Shown here: one piece after another, positions 14,279 through 20,827 of the stretch
Numbering within the stretch: the stretch's first letter is position 1
Layout of the letters: the number at the start of each line of letters is the position of its first letter
Position numbers and translations under genes: made by a program
Notes under the pieces: generated by a model
Database searches by the model: none
The model's input: the letters and a program-made list of their open reading frames with translations, nothing else
What the model was told of the DNA's origin: nothing
Origin: Kiritimatiellia bacterium
GTDB lineage: Bacteria; Verrucomicrobiota; Kiritimatiellia; SLAD01
NCBI GenBank assembly: GCA_007125875.1
Contig: SLCI01000112.1
Location: 1 to 20,827, forward strand
DNA: 20,827 nucleotides
Reading direction: 5' to 3'

Positions 14279-17200
14279 TCAGGGACGTCTCAGTCGGAAG
14301 AACATGAAGCCGTTGTCATCAGTGAACAACTGATAATTCGTCTCGTCTCCGGTCTCTGTGTGCGTGAACCAATTGCTGTCGCTGAGTCCATTAGTAGTAG
14401 ACTGCAGCAACCAACCGAGATGACTTTCGGGCCATTCAATCGTAATTGCTTGGGCATTAATCGTAATGCCAATATTGGGCGATGAGGCGTTGATAGGCTG
14501 GCCTGTAGAGGCCTCAGATAGGGTAGATTCGTAGCCAAAGCGATCCGTGACGGTGACTACATATTCATAGATGAGACCGTTCTCTAGTCCTGAGTCGGTA
14601 TAGATCGGTGAGGTCAGGCCCGTTTCAATTTGGATAAATTCTTCCTCGTCTGCTAAACGTCGTAAGACCGAATAAAAACCGTCCGTCTCTGCCGTGGCGT
14701 CCCAAGTCAACTCAATCTGGCTGTCATCCGCTAGTGCGAACAGATTGAGAGGCGGAGTCGGTGGCGTTAGATCAACGGGTTCAAAGGGCACAATGAACCG
14801 CCATTGGACACGATCACCTACGAAACCGGGGCCGACTAGCCGATATTGAGACTCACCGTCCTCGTCCAGTAGCCTAAAATTAACCGTATTGGTGGAACTT
14901 GGATCTTCAATATAGAACCAGCCGTGGTCTTGTTCAACCAATTGCCATTGCACCTCGATGCCGGTTGTGTGTGGCGGTGCAAAGTCCACTGAGACGCCGT
15001 TGTTACGCAGCATACGGCCATCTTTCAGCGAGATGATATACCACTCATCAGGTGTTCCGGACGGACGTAAAACCCATTGCGTGGATGCATCACTATCTCG
15101 AATTGTGCCGTGTTCAGGAACGTCATCCCCTTGGTCACCGATTCGCTTACGGAATTCCCGGTTATGGATAAAATAAGGTTTATCCGGGCGAATCACTGTG
15201 TCTCTATCCCAAGCAAAGTACAGCTCACCAAATGGAGTGAGCGTGACCCCATCAGCCTCAAAAGCATTGGAGCGGGGACCGGGCGTTATCTTTTCAGAAA
15301 CGTCAGCAGGCTCAGGGTTATCTTCGTTGGCGGTCCATAGGAATAGTGAGTGTTTTTGCAGCCAGGGCAAGAATTCTGCCCTCCAAATGAATTCCGCCAG
15401 CCAGTTGTAATTGTCCTCCATTGACCAGCTTTGATTCCCGGTCCAGTCACGGGTAGAAAATTCGGTCAGCCATACGGGGAGATCCCATTTGTTGTGGAAG
15501 GTTTCTAAAATATTGATCAACTGGTCAGGGTTACCTCCGCCGGGGCCCGCGTACCGATGCGCTGAAATGGCATCAATGCGGTAGCCAAGCGCGACAGCTT
15601 GAGCCATGAAGTTTGTCATCCAGTCGTTGTTCGGATTGACAGTTCCCGGGCTAACTAATGGTAAGCCCATTCGCTCCAAGCGTGGCCAAAGCCCCAGCGC
15701 CAATTCGACGCTCATGTTGGCTTGATCTGAACCGTCTGGCTCGTTAAAGCCCATCAAATACATCCCTTTTCCTTCGCGCAGCCATTCTGAGCGATGCTGT
15801 TCAAGTGGTCCTCTCGCACTGCTAATATCCCAATTGAAATTACCCCACTGCATGGGGTGATACACGGTGTCATGGTCAAATTCTACATCTGTTTGCCGTC
15901 CCCAGGTGTAGACCCAGCTGACGTCAAACTCGTCAAATCGACTTGGGTTTGTTGAGGCCAAGCCTTTCTTCGGGAAATATGTTTGATAGGGGAATTGCCA
16001 CCATTGCGAGGCCGTTCCAGCAATCGGATTTTGGACGAGGAGAATGTCCGAATCGGGTCCACCGTCCTGTGTGTCCACCACAAGGCCGCTCCACACATTC
16101 TGTAAGTAGTAAGAAGTCCCGTCTACTGGGATGAGTCGCCATTGCTGATGCGGCATAGCGGCGTACTCCACAGCCTCCAGGGGCAACCCGGCCTCGGTCG
16201 AAAGTCCGGCGGCTGCCAAAACCTTGCCCGTTTCCCGATTGCGTAACCGATAGGTGTCAGTTCCGATAATGAGCAAGATTTGGTAGTGATTGGCAAAGCT
16301 GTCAGCCTGCGATGATGCGAGGACTGGTTGCCCATCGATGACCTGAACCGGCAAATCGGTCGCCTGATTATGAAGATGATAAAACGCGTCGCTATAATCA
16401 TTAAAAGTCTGTGCGGGTGGCGCAATGCCTAGCACATCTTGGCCAATCGGATAGCCAACGCCTTGATTGGCCGGGAATATACTCAATTGCCGAACGGAGC
16501 TGATCGACTGATTGTTGAATAATAGTCGGACTCGATTCGCCTCCGGTTCCTCGGTAAATGTGATGATGCGATCTGGCTCCGTGTTGCCCGTAATATCGCT
16601 GCCGGGGATCACAAACCATTCCTCCTCTTCGTCATCCCAATACTGCAGCACAAATGCCGCGAGCGGAGGGATGCCGTCACCATCGCCAGAATACAAATGA
16701 GCACTGCCCAGCTTGGTGACATGTTGCAGGTGGATTTCAAGCGTGTTGTTACCGATCTCGGTGGTTTGCCATTGCGACGCTGGGTGGGCGAATCCATCCA
16801 CCGCATTGCGGGCAAAATGAGGATTGTGGGCGGATGTGGCGAACACGGCCCGGCGGTGTGCTAGATTTAGCTCTATATCCGTGCCGATGGGATACCCTAG
16901 CTCGTCGCCCGTCACCGGATCCGGATTTGGAGGAAATAGTGCCAGCTCCTTAAGTCGACGAGCACCTTGGCCAGGCGCAAAAAAGCGGAATACATCGGAA
17001 GTCACTGGAGCATCAAATTCAACAGCCACCTCAGGGGATGTATTGGGATCTTGGCTGGAGCCAATTGCTGAGCCGGGAATCGTTTCCCAATCCTCGCCAT
17101 CGGGAACTTCGATATGGAAACGAGGGATGACGCGATCTGGCCGATCATTTATACCACTATACACATGGGCACTTGCGATGGTCACTGGTAATGGGAAATG

Positions 17201-17968
17201 TACTTCAACCCACTGGTTCCAAGCATCCTGAGACCGCCAACTATTTACATTGCCGACCACACCATCTGTGGCAAAAGCGGCCCGATACTGGCTGTTGGTG
17301 GTACGTCCCGCGCTGAATTGGTACTTGGCAAGATTTACGCGTGGTGTCGAGCCTGGCAGCATTCCATTCACTTCCCCGGCTACACTCAGCTTGGGGCTGT
17401 TTGCCAGTCCGTCGAATGGAATAGTGCCGAGTTTGAACGATACTCGCCCTTCGCCGTCAGGGCTGGTTGGTGCGATTGTGATCAAGAACTTTACGTCCGT
17501 GATGTCTAGTTCAGCTGTCAGCGGTGGATCGAATCGTGCTGCATACTCACCATTCGCCGCGAACGTGTAGGCGTTCGTGCGCGTGCCGATGTAGACGTCA
17601 TCGCCGCCGCCTACTTCGCCATCCTCTCCTAGATAAGTAATGGAGACAGTGATGTTGCTGGCGTTATTGTTGGCTGCTTGAACGAACGAGGCAAAGCCGA
17701 GCCCCGTTATGGTTATGGTCGTTGGCCCTTGATTGGGCGTGAGCAATCCTGAAAACGAGCGAATAAATTGCCCCGCATCGGGCTCCTCGATAGTCAGATC
17801 TCCACCGCCCACCGAAGCGTCATCAACAAAAAAACGCGGACCCAGGAAAGTGCCAATATCGGCCTTAACAAACGTGCTAGCCTCTCCCATGGTGCTGCTC
17901 ATCAAGAGTATGCACAACGTGACGCACATCCATTCAATTGGCCTTTTCAGGGATTCAAGGTACATCAT
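14279..17968 (-). CDS. Secreted multi-module GH128-like glycoside hydrolase (probable endo-beta-1,3-glucanase)
   Basis: About 1229 residues from ATG 17968; ATG 17983 or GTG 18001 would lengthen the N-terminus, and no start has a strong ribosome-binding site. A signal peptide (hydrophobic WMCVTLCILLMSSTMGEA) is followed by a beta-rich domain (~35-200), two F5/8 type C-like domains (~200-350, NLAKYQFSAGR; ~375-510, NLAHRRAVFAT), a ricin-type lectin domain (~530-670, QQWRLIPVDG, SQWWQFP) and the catalytic core (~680-920). The core has YLMGFNEPDGSD with E743 and PVWLTEFSTRDW with E836, the spacing and motifs of the acid/base and nucleophile of GH128 (Glyco_hydro_cc), a beta-1,3-glucanase family. 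After it come a second lectin-like region, a fibronectin type III domain (~1080-1165) and a C-terminal module ending FFRLRRP. Laminarin-like beta-1,3-glucan is the likely substrate class; this is family-level inference. Confidence 0.88.
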   Translation of the reverse strand: MMYLESLKRPIEWMCVTLCILLMSSTMGEASTFVKADIGTFLGPRFFVDDASVGGGDLTIEEPDAGQFIRSFSGLLTPNQGPTTITITGLGFASFVQAANNNASNITVSITYLGEDGEVGGGDDVYIGTRTNAYTFAANGEYAARFDPPLTAELDITDVKFLITIAPTSPDGEGRVSFKLGTIPFDGLANSPKLSVAGEVNGMLPGSTPRVNLAKYQFSAGRTTNSQYRAAFATDGVVGNVNSWRSQDAWNQWVEVHFPLPVTIASAHVYSGINDRPDRVIPRFHIEVPDGEDWETIPGSAIGSSQDPNTSPEVAVEFDAPVTSDVFRFFAPGQGARRLKELALFPPNPDPVTGDELGYPIGTDIELNLAHRRAVFATSAHNPHFARNAVDGFAHPASQWQTTEIGNNTLEIHLQHVTKLGSAHLYSGDGDGIPPLAAFVLQYWDDEEEEWFVIPGSDITGNTEPDRIITFTEEPEANRVRLLFNNQSISSVRQLSIFPANQGVGYPIGQDVLGIAPPAQTFNDYSDAFYHLHNQATDLPVQVIDGQPVLASSQADSFANHYQILLIIGTDTYRLRNRETGKVLAAAGLSTEAGLPLEAVEYAAMPHQQWRLIPVDGTSYYLQNVWSGLVVDTQDGGPDSDILLVQNPIAGTASQWWQFPYQTYFPKKGLASTNPSRFDEFDVSWVYTWGRQTDVEFDHDTVYHPMQWGNFNWDISSARGPLEQHRSEWLREGKGMYLMGFNEPDGSDQANMSVELALGLWPRLERMGLPLVSPGTVNPNNDWMTNFMAQAVALGYRIDAISAHRYAGPGGGNPDQLINILETFHNKWDLPVWLTEFSTRDWTGNQSWSMEDNYNWLAEFIWRAEFLPWLQKHSLFLWTANEDNPEPADVSEKITPGPRSNAFEADGVTLTPFGELYFAWDRDTVIRPDKPYFIHNREFRKRIGDQGDDVPEHGTIRDSDASTQWVLRPSGTPDEWYIISLKDGRMLRNNGVSVDFAPPHTTGIEVQWQLVEQDHGWFYIEDPSSTNTVNFRLLDEDGESQYRLVGPGFVGDRVQWRFIVPFEPVDLTPPTPPLNLFALADDSQIELTWDATAETDGFYSVLRRLADEEEFIQIETGLTSPIYTDSGLENGLIYEYVVTVTDRFGYESTLSEASTGQPINASSPNIGITINAQAITIEWPESHLGWLLQSTTNGLSDSNWFTHTETGDETNYQLFTDDNGFMFFRLRRP

Positions 17969-18042
17969 AGCTGCTCGTCCCATGTAAGAAAGATACAACA
18001 CGCCACCGCGGCTGCATGGCCCAATTATAAAGGGGACTTAAA

Positions 18043-18070
18043 TGCAACAATATTTATAAAATAGCGCAAT
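18043..18070 (-). promoter_or_regulatory. Bipartite 22-bp-period motif, copy 6 (GH128 gene)
   Basis: On the minus strand ATTGCG (18065-18070), 16 bases ending AAATATT, then GTTGCA (18043-18048), oriented towards the glucanase gene and about 75 bases before its chosen start. Both boxes match well, but the middle of the spacer lacks the GTGT seen in copies 2-5. Confidence 0.45.
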
Positions 18071-18174
18071 TTAATGGCTTTGTAAACAGATTGTTAAATC
18101 ACTCACTTCGCGTACATGATAGCGGGAAAAGTACAAGGGAAAATTAGATTGCTAACAGTAAAAATGTGCCATAG

Positions 18175-18202
18175 TGTAATCTTGGTGTTAAGATTGCGCA
18201 AT
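18175..18202 (-). promoter_or_regulatory. Bipartite 22-bp-period motif, copy 7 (weaker, upstream of phosphatase gene)
   Basis: On the minus strand ATTGCG (18197-18202), 16 bases, then ATTACA (18175-18180). The boxes fit the pattern, but the spacer does not resemble the others and the orientation is opposite to the gene at 18225. ATTGCGCAAT at its edge (18193-18202) is a perfect palindrome. This copy is the least certain. Confidence 0.3.
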
Positions 18203-18224
18203 ATTCGGGATCGAGGGTGTCGCT

Positions 18225-20057
18225 ATGAGTCTAGCTGTAGTCAGTCATGGTCATTGGATCGATGGGTTGCCGCGTGTCACCCTTTTGTTGATAGTGTTCG
18301 GGCTTTGCTTTGCGGGGAATGCTCAGCAGGCAGTCGCGTTGGAGAGCTCCATCAAAACGCTGGTGGATTTTGATTCGGTGTGGCGATTTGATGACAGCAA
18401 TCAGGATTTGGGGGAAGCATGGCGTGAGCTCGATTATGATGACTCGGAGTGGGCGTCAGGGCTTGGATTGTTGGGGTATGACACCCAAGGGCGCGATGAG
18501 CGTTGGCCTGAGCCGGGGCTCCAAACAGTCATGCAGGAGCACTTGCTGACGTACTATCTGCGAACCTCATTCGATTATGAGGGACCACTTGATGGACAAG
18601 TGCTTTTCATTGAGCAGATCCTCGACGATGCGGCCGTCTATTATTTAAATGGCGTGGAGGTCGCTCGCAGCGCGTTGGTGCCTGATGGAGAGATTGAGTT
18701 CGGGACCCGCGCGACACACTGGACGGACCCTTGGGAAAATCAGGAAGTCCTGGAAGTATTCAATCCTCCGCTGCGTCGGGGACGCAATGTGCTGGCGGTT
18801 TCGCTGCACAATGCGGGGCAAAATAGCTCGGACATCTGTTTGGGCGTGCGTGTGACGATGATGCCGCTGGATGTTGAGCCGATCGCGCTCTACTTGACGT
18901 GGCAACAGAATCCAACCACGACCATGACCATTCAGTGGCAAACCATCGGCGCGTCAGACGCGACCGTCATCTACGGCACGGCTGACGGCGAGCGGATTGG
19001 GCAACAGGTCCCCCAGCAAAGCCGAACGATCCCGACCACGGATCGCTGGGTTTATGCGGCCGAATTGACCGGACTGGAGCCGGGCACGGATTATACCTTC
19101 CGCCTGAATGGCCTTGATGGATCCAATACCAGTCCGATCTACCGGTTCCGCACCATGCCCGCTACGCTGGACCGTCCGCTGCGTATCGCCATGAGCGGTG
19201 ACGTGCGTCATCGGCAGGAGTGGATGGAGGAAATGAGCCGGGTCGCCATGCGCTATGATCTGGACATGATTGTCTGGGGCGGCGATCTGGCTTATGCCGA
19301 TGGCCTGCCTCGCAATTGGTATCGCTGGGAGGAATTCTTCGAGGCCATGATGAATACGCTGATTGACGATACGGGCCGCTTGGTGCCGATTCTGTTTGGG
19401 ATCGGCAACCATGAGGTGCAGAATTATCACTGGTTTTGGAATGTCGAGTCGGAGGACAGCCCCAATCGCTTCAATGATCGGTTTCGAGAACGGATCGCGC
19501 CCTTTTATTTCAGTATGTTTGCCTTCCCGGGGCACCCTGGCTATGGCGTGCTCGATTTCGGTGAGTACATGAGCATTATCCTGCTGGATACCGATCATGC
19601 CCATCCAATGGTAGGGCCGCAAACCGATTGGTTTGAAGATGTGCTGGCGACACGCACGCACATCCCGCACGTATTTCCGGTTTACCACGTGCCTGCTTGG
19701 CCATCGCATCGTGACTTTGACGGACGCGTGTCGGAGCGGGTGCGGGAACTGTGGGTGCCGTTGATGGAGCGATACGGCATTCAGGTCGCATTTGAAAATC
19801 ATGATCACACCTACAAGCGTACCGTGCCGATTCGAGAAGGACGAGAATCCCCAGATGGTATCGTGTATATCGGTGATGGTTGCTGGGGCGTGCTCGAACG
19901 GGACGTGCGTACGCCGGAAGAGGACTGGTATCTGGCCCGGACCGCCAGTCGGCGTCATTTCATCCTGATCACGGTAGCTGAAGGGCATCGCGATATGAAA
20001 GTGATCGATCGGGACGGAATGTTAATTGATCACGTCATACAGAACGTGAGCGAGTAG
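18225..20057 (+). CDS. Secreted purple-acid-phosphatase-like metallophosphoesterase
   Basis: A 610-residue protein; ATG 18225 has GAGGG 8 bases upstream. A hydrophobic signal region (VTLLLIVFGLCFAGNAQQAV) follows ~17 N-terminal residues. Residues ~45-225 look like a galactose-binding jelly roll (WRELDYDDSEW, YYLRTSFDYEG, VYYLNGVEVARS, GRNVLAVSLHN), residues ~230-315 like the fibronectin-type N-terminal domain of purple acid phosphatases (TMTIQWQTIG, LTGLEPGTDYTFRLNG), and the rest is a calcineurin-like phosphoesterase. Metal ligands appear in order: D326 (SGDVR), D354 and Y357 (GGDLAYADG), N395-H396 (GNHE), H488 (VYHVPAWPS) and H526/H528 (ENHDHTYKR). The Tyr is the iron-ligating residue that distinguishes purple acid phosphatases. 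It probably releases phosphate from extracellular phosphoesters; the exact substrate is unknown. Its stop is 10 bases before the next gene, so the two form an operon. Confidence 0.92.
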   Translation: MSLAVVSHGHWIDGLPRVTLLLIVFGLCFAGNAQQAVALESSIKTLVDFDSVWRFDDSNQDLGEAWRELDYDDSEWASGLGLLGYDTQGRDERWPEPGLQTVMQEHLLTYYLRTSFDYEGPLDGQVLFIEQILDDAAVYYLNGVEVARSALVPDGEIEFGTRATHWTDPWENQEVLEVFNPPLRRGRNVLAVSLHNAGQNSSDICLGVRVTMMPLDVEPIALYLTWQQNPTTTMTIQWQTIGASDATVIYGTADGERIGQQVPQQSRTIPTTDRWVYAAELTGLEPGTDYTFRLNGLDGSNTSPIYRFRTMPATLDRPLRIAMSGDVRHRQEWMEEMSRVAMRYDLDMIVWGGDLAYADGLPRNWYRWEEFFEAMMNTLIDDTGRLVPILFGIGNHEVQNYHWFWNVESEDSPNRFNDRFRERIAPFYFSMFAFPGHPGYGVLDFGEYMSIILLDTDHAHPMVGPQTDWFEDVLATRTHIPHVFPVYHVPAWPSHRDFDGRVSERVRELWVPLMERYGIQVAFENHDHTYKRTVPIREGRESPDGIVYIGDGCWGVLERDVRTPEEDWYLARTASRRHFILITVAEGHRDMKVIDRDGMLIDHVIQNVSE

Positions 20058-20067
20058 AGAGGTTCGG

Positions 20068-20827
20068 ATGAAAACTTCAAACTCAATGGCTAACTTAATC
20101 GTCGTGTCTCGCTTTATTGGGGATAATGGTCGAGCGATCCTGTTCCTGGCGGCGGTATTTGCGCTCGGTTGTGTGAGTGTCGTAAAAGGCGAAAAAATAG
20201 AATCCGACCCCATACCCATGATTCATGTATCAGGTGGTACAATTACGAATGACGCCGGTCGAGAGCTAACCGCTTCCTCCTTTATGATCAGTGCAGCTGA
20301 AATCACTTGGGGGCAGTGGTATGAGGTGCGCAAGAGGGCCAACGTTCTGGAATATGATATCGGTGACCGTGGAGCGGGCTTTGGGGCTGATGATCCGGTG
20401 CACTCGGTCACTTGGTATGACGCGGTTAAGTGGTGCAACTTGCGGAGCGAACTCGAGGGGCGAACACCTGTGTACTGGGTCGGTAATGAGGTCTTTCGAG
20501 CCGGACAGGATCCGAATGTCACCGCAAAACAGGCAGCCGATGGCTATCGTTTGCTGTCGGATGCGGAGTGGGCGTACGCCGTGCTGAAGGCTGAGCAAAA
20601 CTTGCTCTCGCGTGATCAGGAAGAGTCGCAAAGCCAACCTTGCTTCAGTGACCGTGCTTCAATGCTGGCACCACGTTCAGTCGAGTCGAACATGAGCGCC
20701 GATATCTGGGAATGGTGTTTTGATTTGCTGCCCGGGTGTGAAGCAGCGGGACGCGTGGTACGAGGTGGCCGAGAAAGTAACTTAGAGATCCTTTGTCGGA
20801 TGGGGCTGCGGGGCAGCTATCCGCCCG
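20068..20827 (+). CDS. SUMF1-fold (FGE-sulfatase domain) protein without FGE active site (partial, C-terminus cut)
   Basis: Starts at ATG 20068, 10 bases after the phosphatase stop, with AGAGAGG just upstream, and stays open for 253 codons to the window edge. The N-terminus has a hydrophobic export segment (AILFLAAVFALGCVSVV) after ~27 residues; FALGC is not a good lipobox. The fold is shown by SFMISAAEITWGQWYEV, PVHSVTWYDAVKWCNLRSEL, YRLLSDAEWAYAVL, ADIWEWCFD and RVVRGG. After RVVRGG, where true FGEs have GGS-x-x-C-x4-C, this protein reads RESNLEILC, so the first catalytic Cys is absent and it should not be a formylglycine-generating enzyme. Proteins of this non-catalytic type are common in Verrucomicrobiota and Planctomycetota, and their roles are mostly unknown. 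Coupling to a phosphatase gene suggests a partner or accessory role. Confidence 0.8.
   Translation, partial: MKTSNSMANLIVVSRFIGDNGRAILFLAAVFALGCVSVVKGEKIESDPIPMIHVSGGTITNDAGRELTASSFMISAAEITWGQWYEVRKRANVLEYDIGDRGAGFGADDPVHSVTWYDAVKWCNLRSELEGRTPVYWVGNEVFRAGQDPNVTAKQAADGYRLLSDAEWAYAVLKAEQNLLSRDQEESQSQPCFSDRASMLAPRSVESNMSADIWEWCFDLLPGCEAAGRVVRGGRESNLEILCRMGLRGSYPP

Noticed and set aside
18954..19988. 344-codon open frame on the minus strand
   Set aside because: It lies wholly inside the phosphatase gene, whose protein shows all metal-binding motifs in order. The antisense translation has no recognisable domain, so it is a codon-bias shadow.

Overview
The window looks like a polysaccharide-utilisation-type accessory locus of a marine Verrucomicrobiota bacterium (Opitutales/Puniceicoccales-like). 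This assignment is inferred from gene content, not from a marker gene. The support is: secreted Cys-type sulfatases with both kinds of sulfatase-maturation enzyme, an XylR-type (sugar-binding plus AraC) regulator, many Sec-exported multi-module proteins, C-terminal modules ending in FFRL/FFRV, and REP-like GC-rich intergenic repeats. No rRNA, tRNA, CRISPR array, transposase or integrase was seen.

Layout. 1-560 (-): N-terminal part of a secreted, probably beta-helical/autotransporter-like protein, running off the left edge. 818-1972 (-): XylR-like regulator. 2029-3096 (-): exported formylglycine-generating enzyme (FGE) with both catalytic cysteines. 3360-4904 (+): Cys-type sulfatase A. 5030-6304 (+): radical-SAM anaerobic sulfatase-maturating enzyme (anSME). 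6301-7710 (-): Cys-type sulfatase B, overlapping the anSME stop codon tail to tail by 4 bases. 7975-9990 (+): secreted protein with three ~183-residue jelly-roll-like repeats. 10035-10682, 12239-13078 and 13205-13984 (+): three secreted paralogues built only from a ~50-residue module that joins a WARNNPxWNPT motif to one canonical EF-hand, 11 modules in all. 10863-12146 (+): PAS-PP2C (SpoIIE-like) phosphatase lying between the first two of them. 14023-14275: hairpin and REP/BIME-like repeats. 14279-17968 (-): ~1230-residue multi-module GH128-like beta-glucanase. 18225-20057 (+): secreted purple-acid-phosphatase-like metallophosphoesterase. 20068-20827 (+): second SUMF1-fold protein, lacking the FGE active site and cut by the right edge.

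How it may work together (inference): exported sulfatases, a glucanase and a phosphatase would strip sulfate, cleave glycan and release phosphate from a complex, perhaps algal, polysaccharide. FGE and anSME would give oxygen-dependent and oxygen-independent routes to active sulfatase. The repeat protein and the Ca-binding EF-hand proteins would be secreted accessory or binding components.

Two things stand out as possibly undescribed. First, the WNPT/EF-hand repeat family. Second, a 28-bp bipartite motif, roughly ATTGCG-N16-ATTGCA with exactly 22-bp periodicity, found by eye upstream of six of the secreted-protein genes or gene pairs, with a seventh weaker inverted case. It would fit a shared operator, possibly of the local XylR-like regulator, and would tie the otherwise unconnected EF-hand, sulfatase, repeat-protein and glucanase genes into one regulon.
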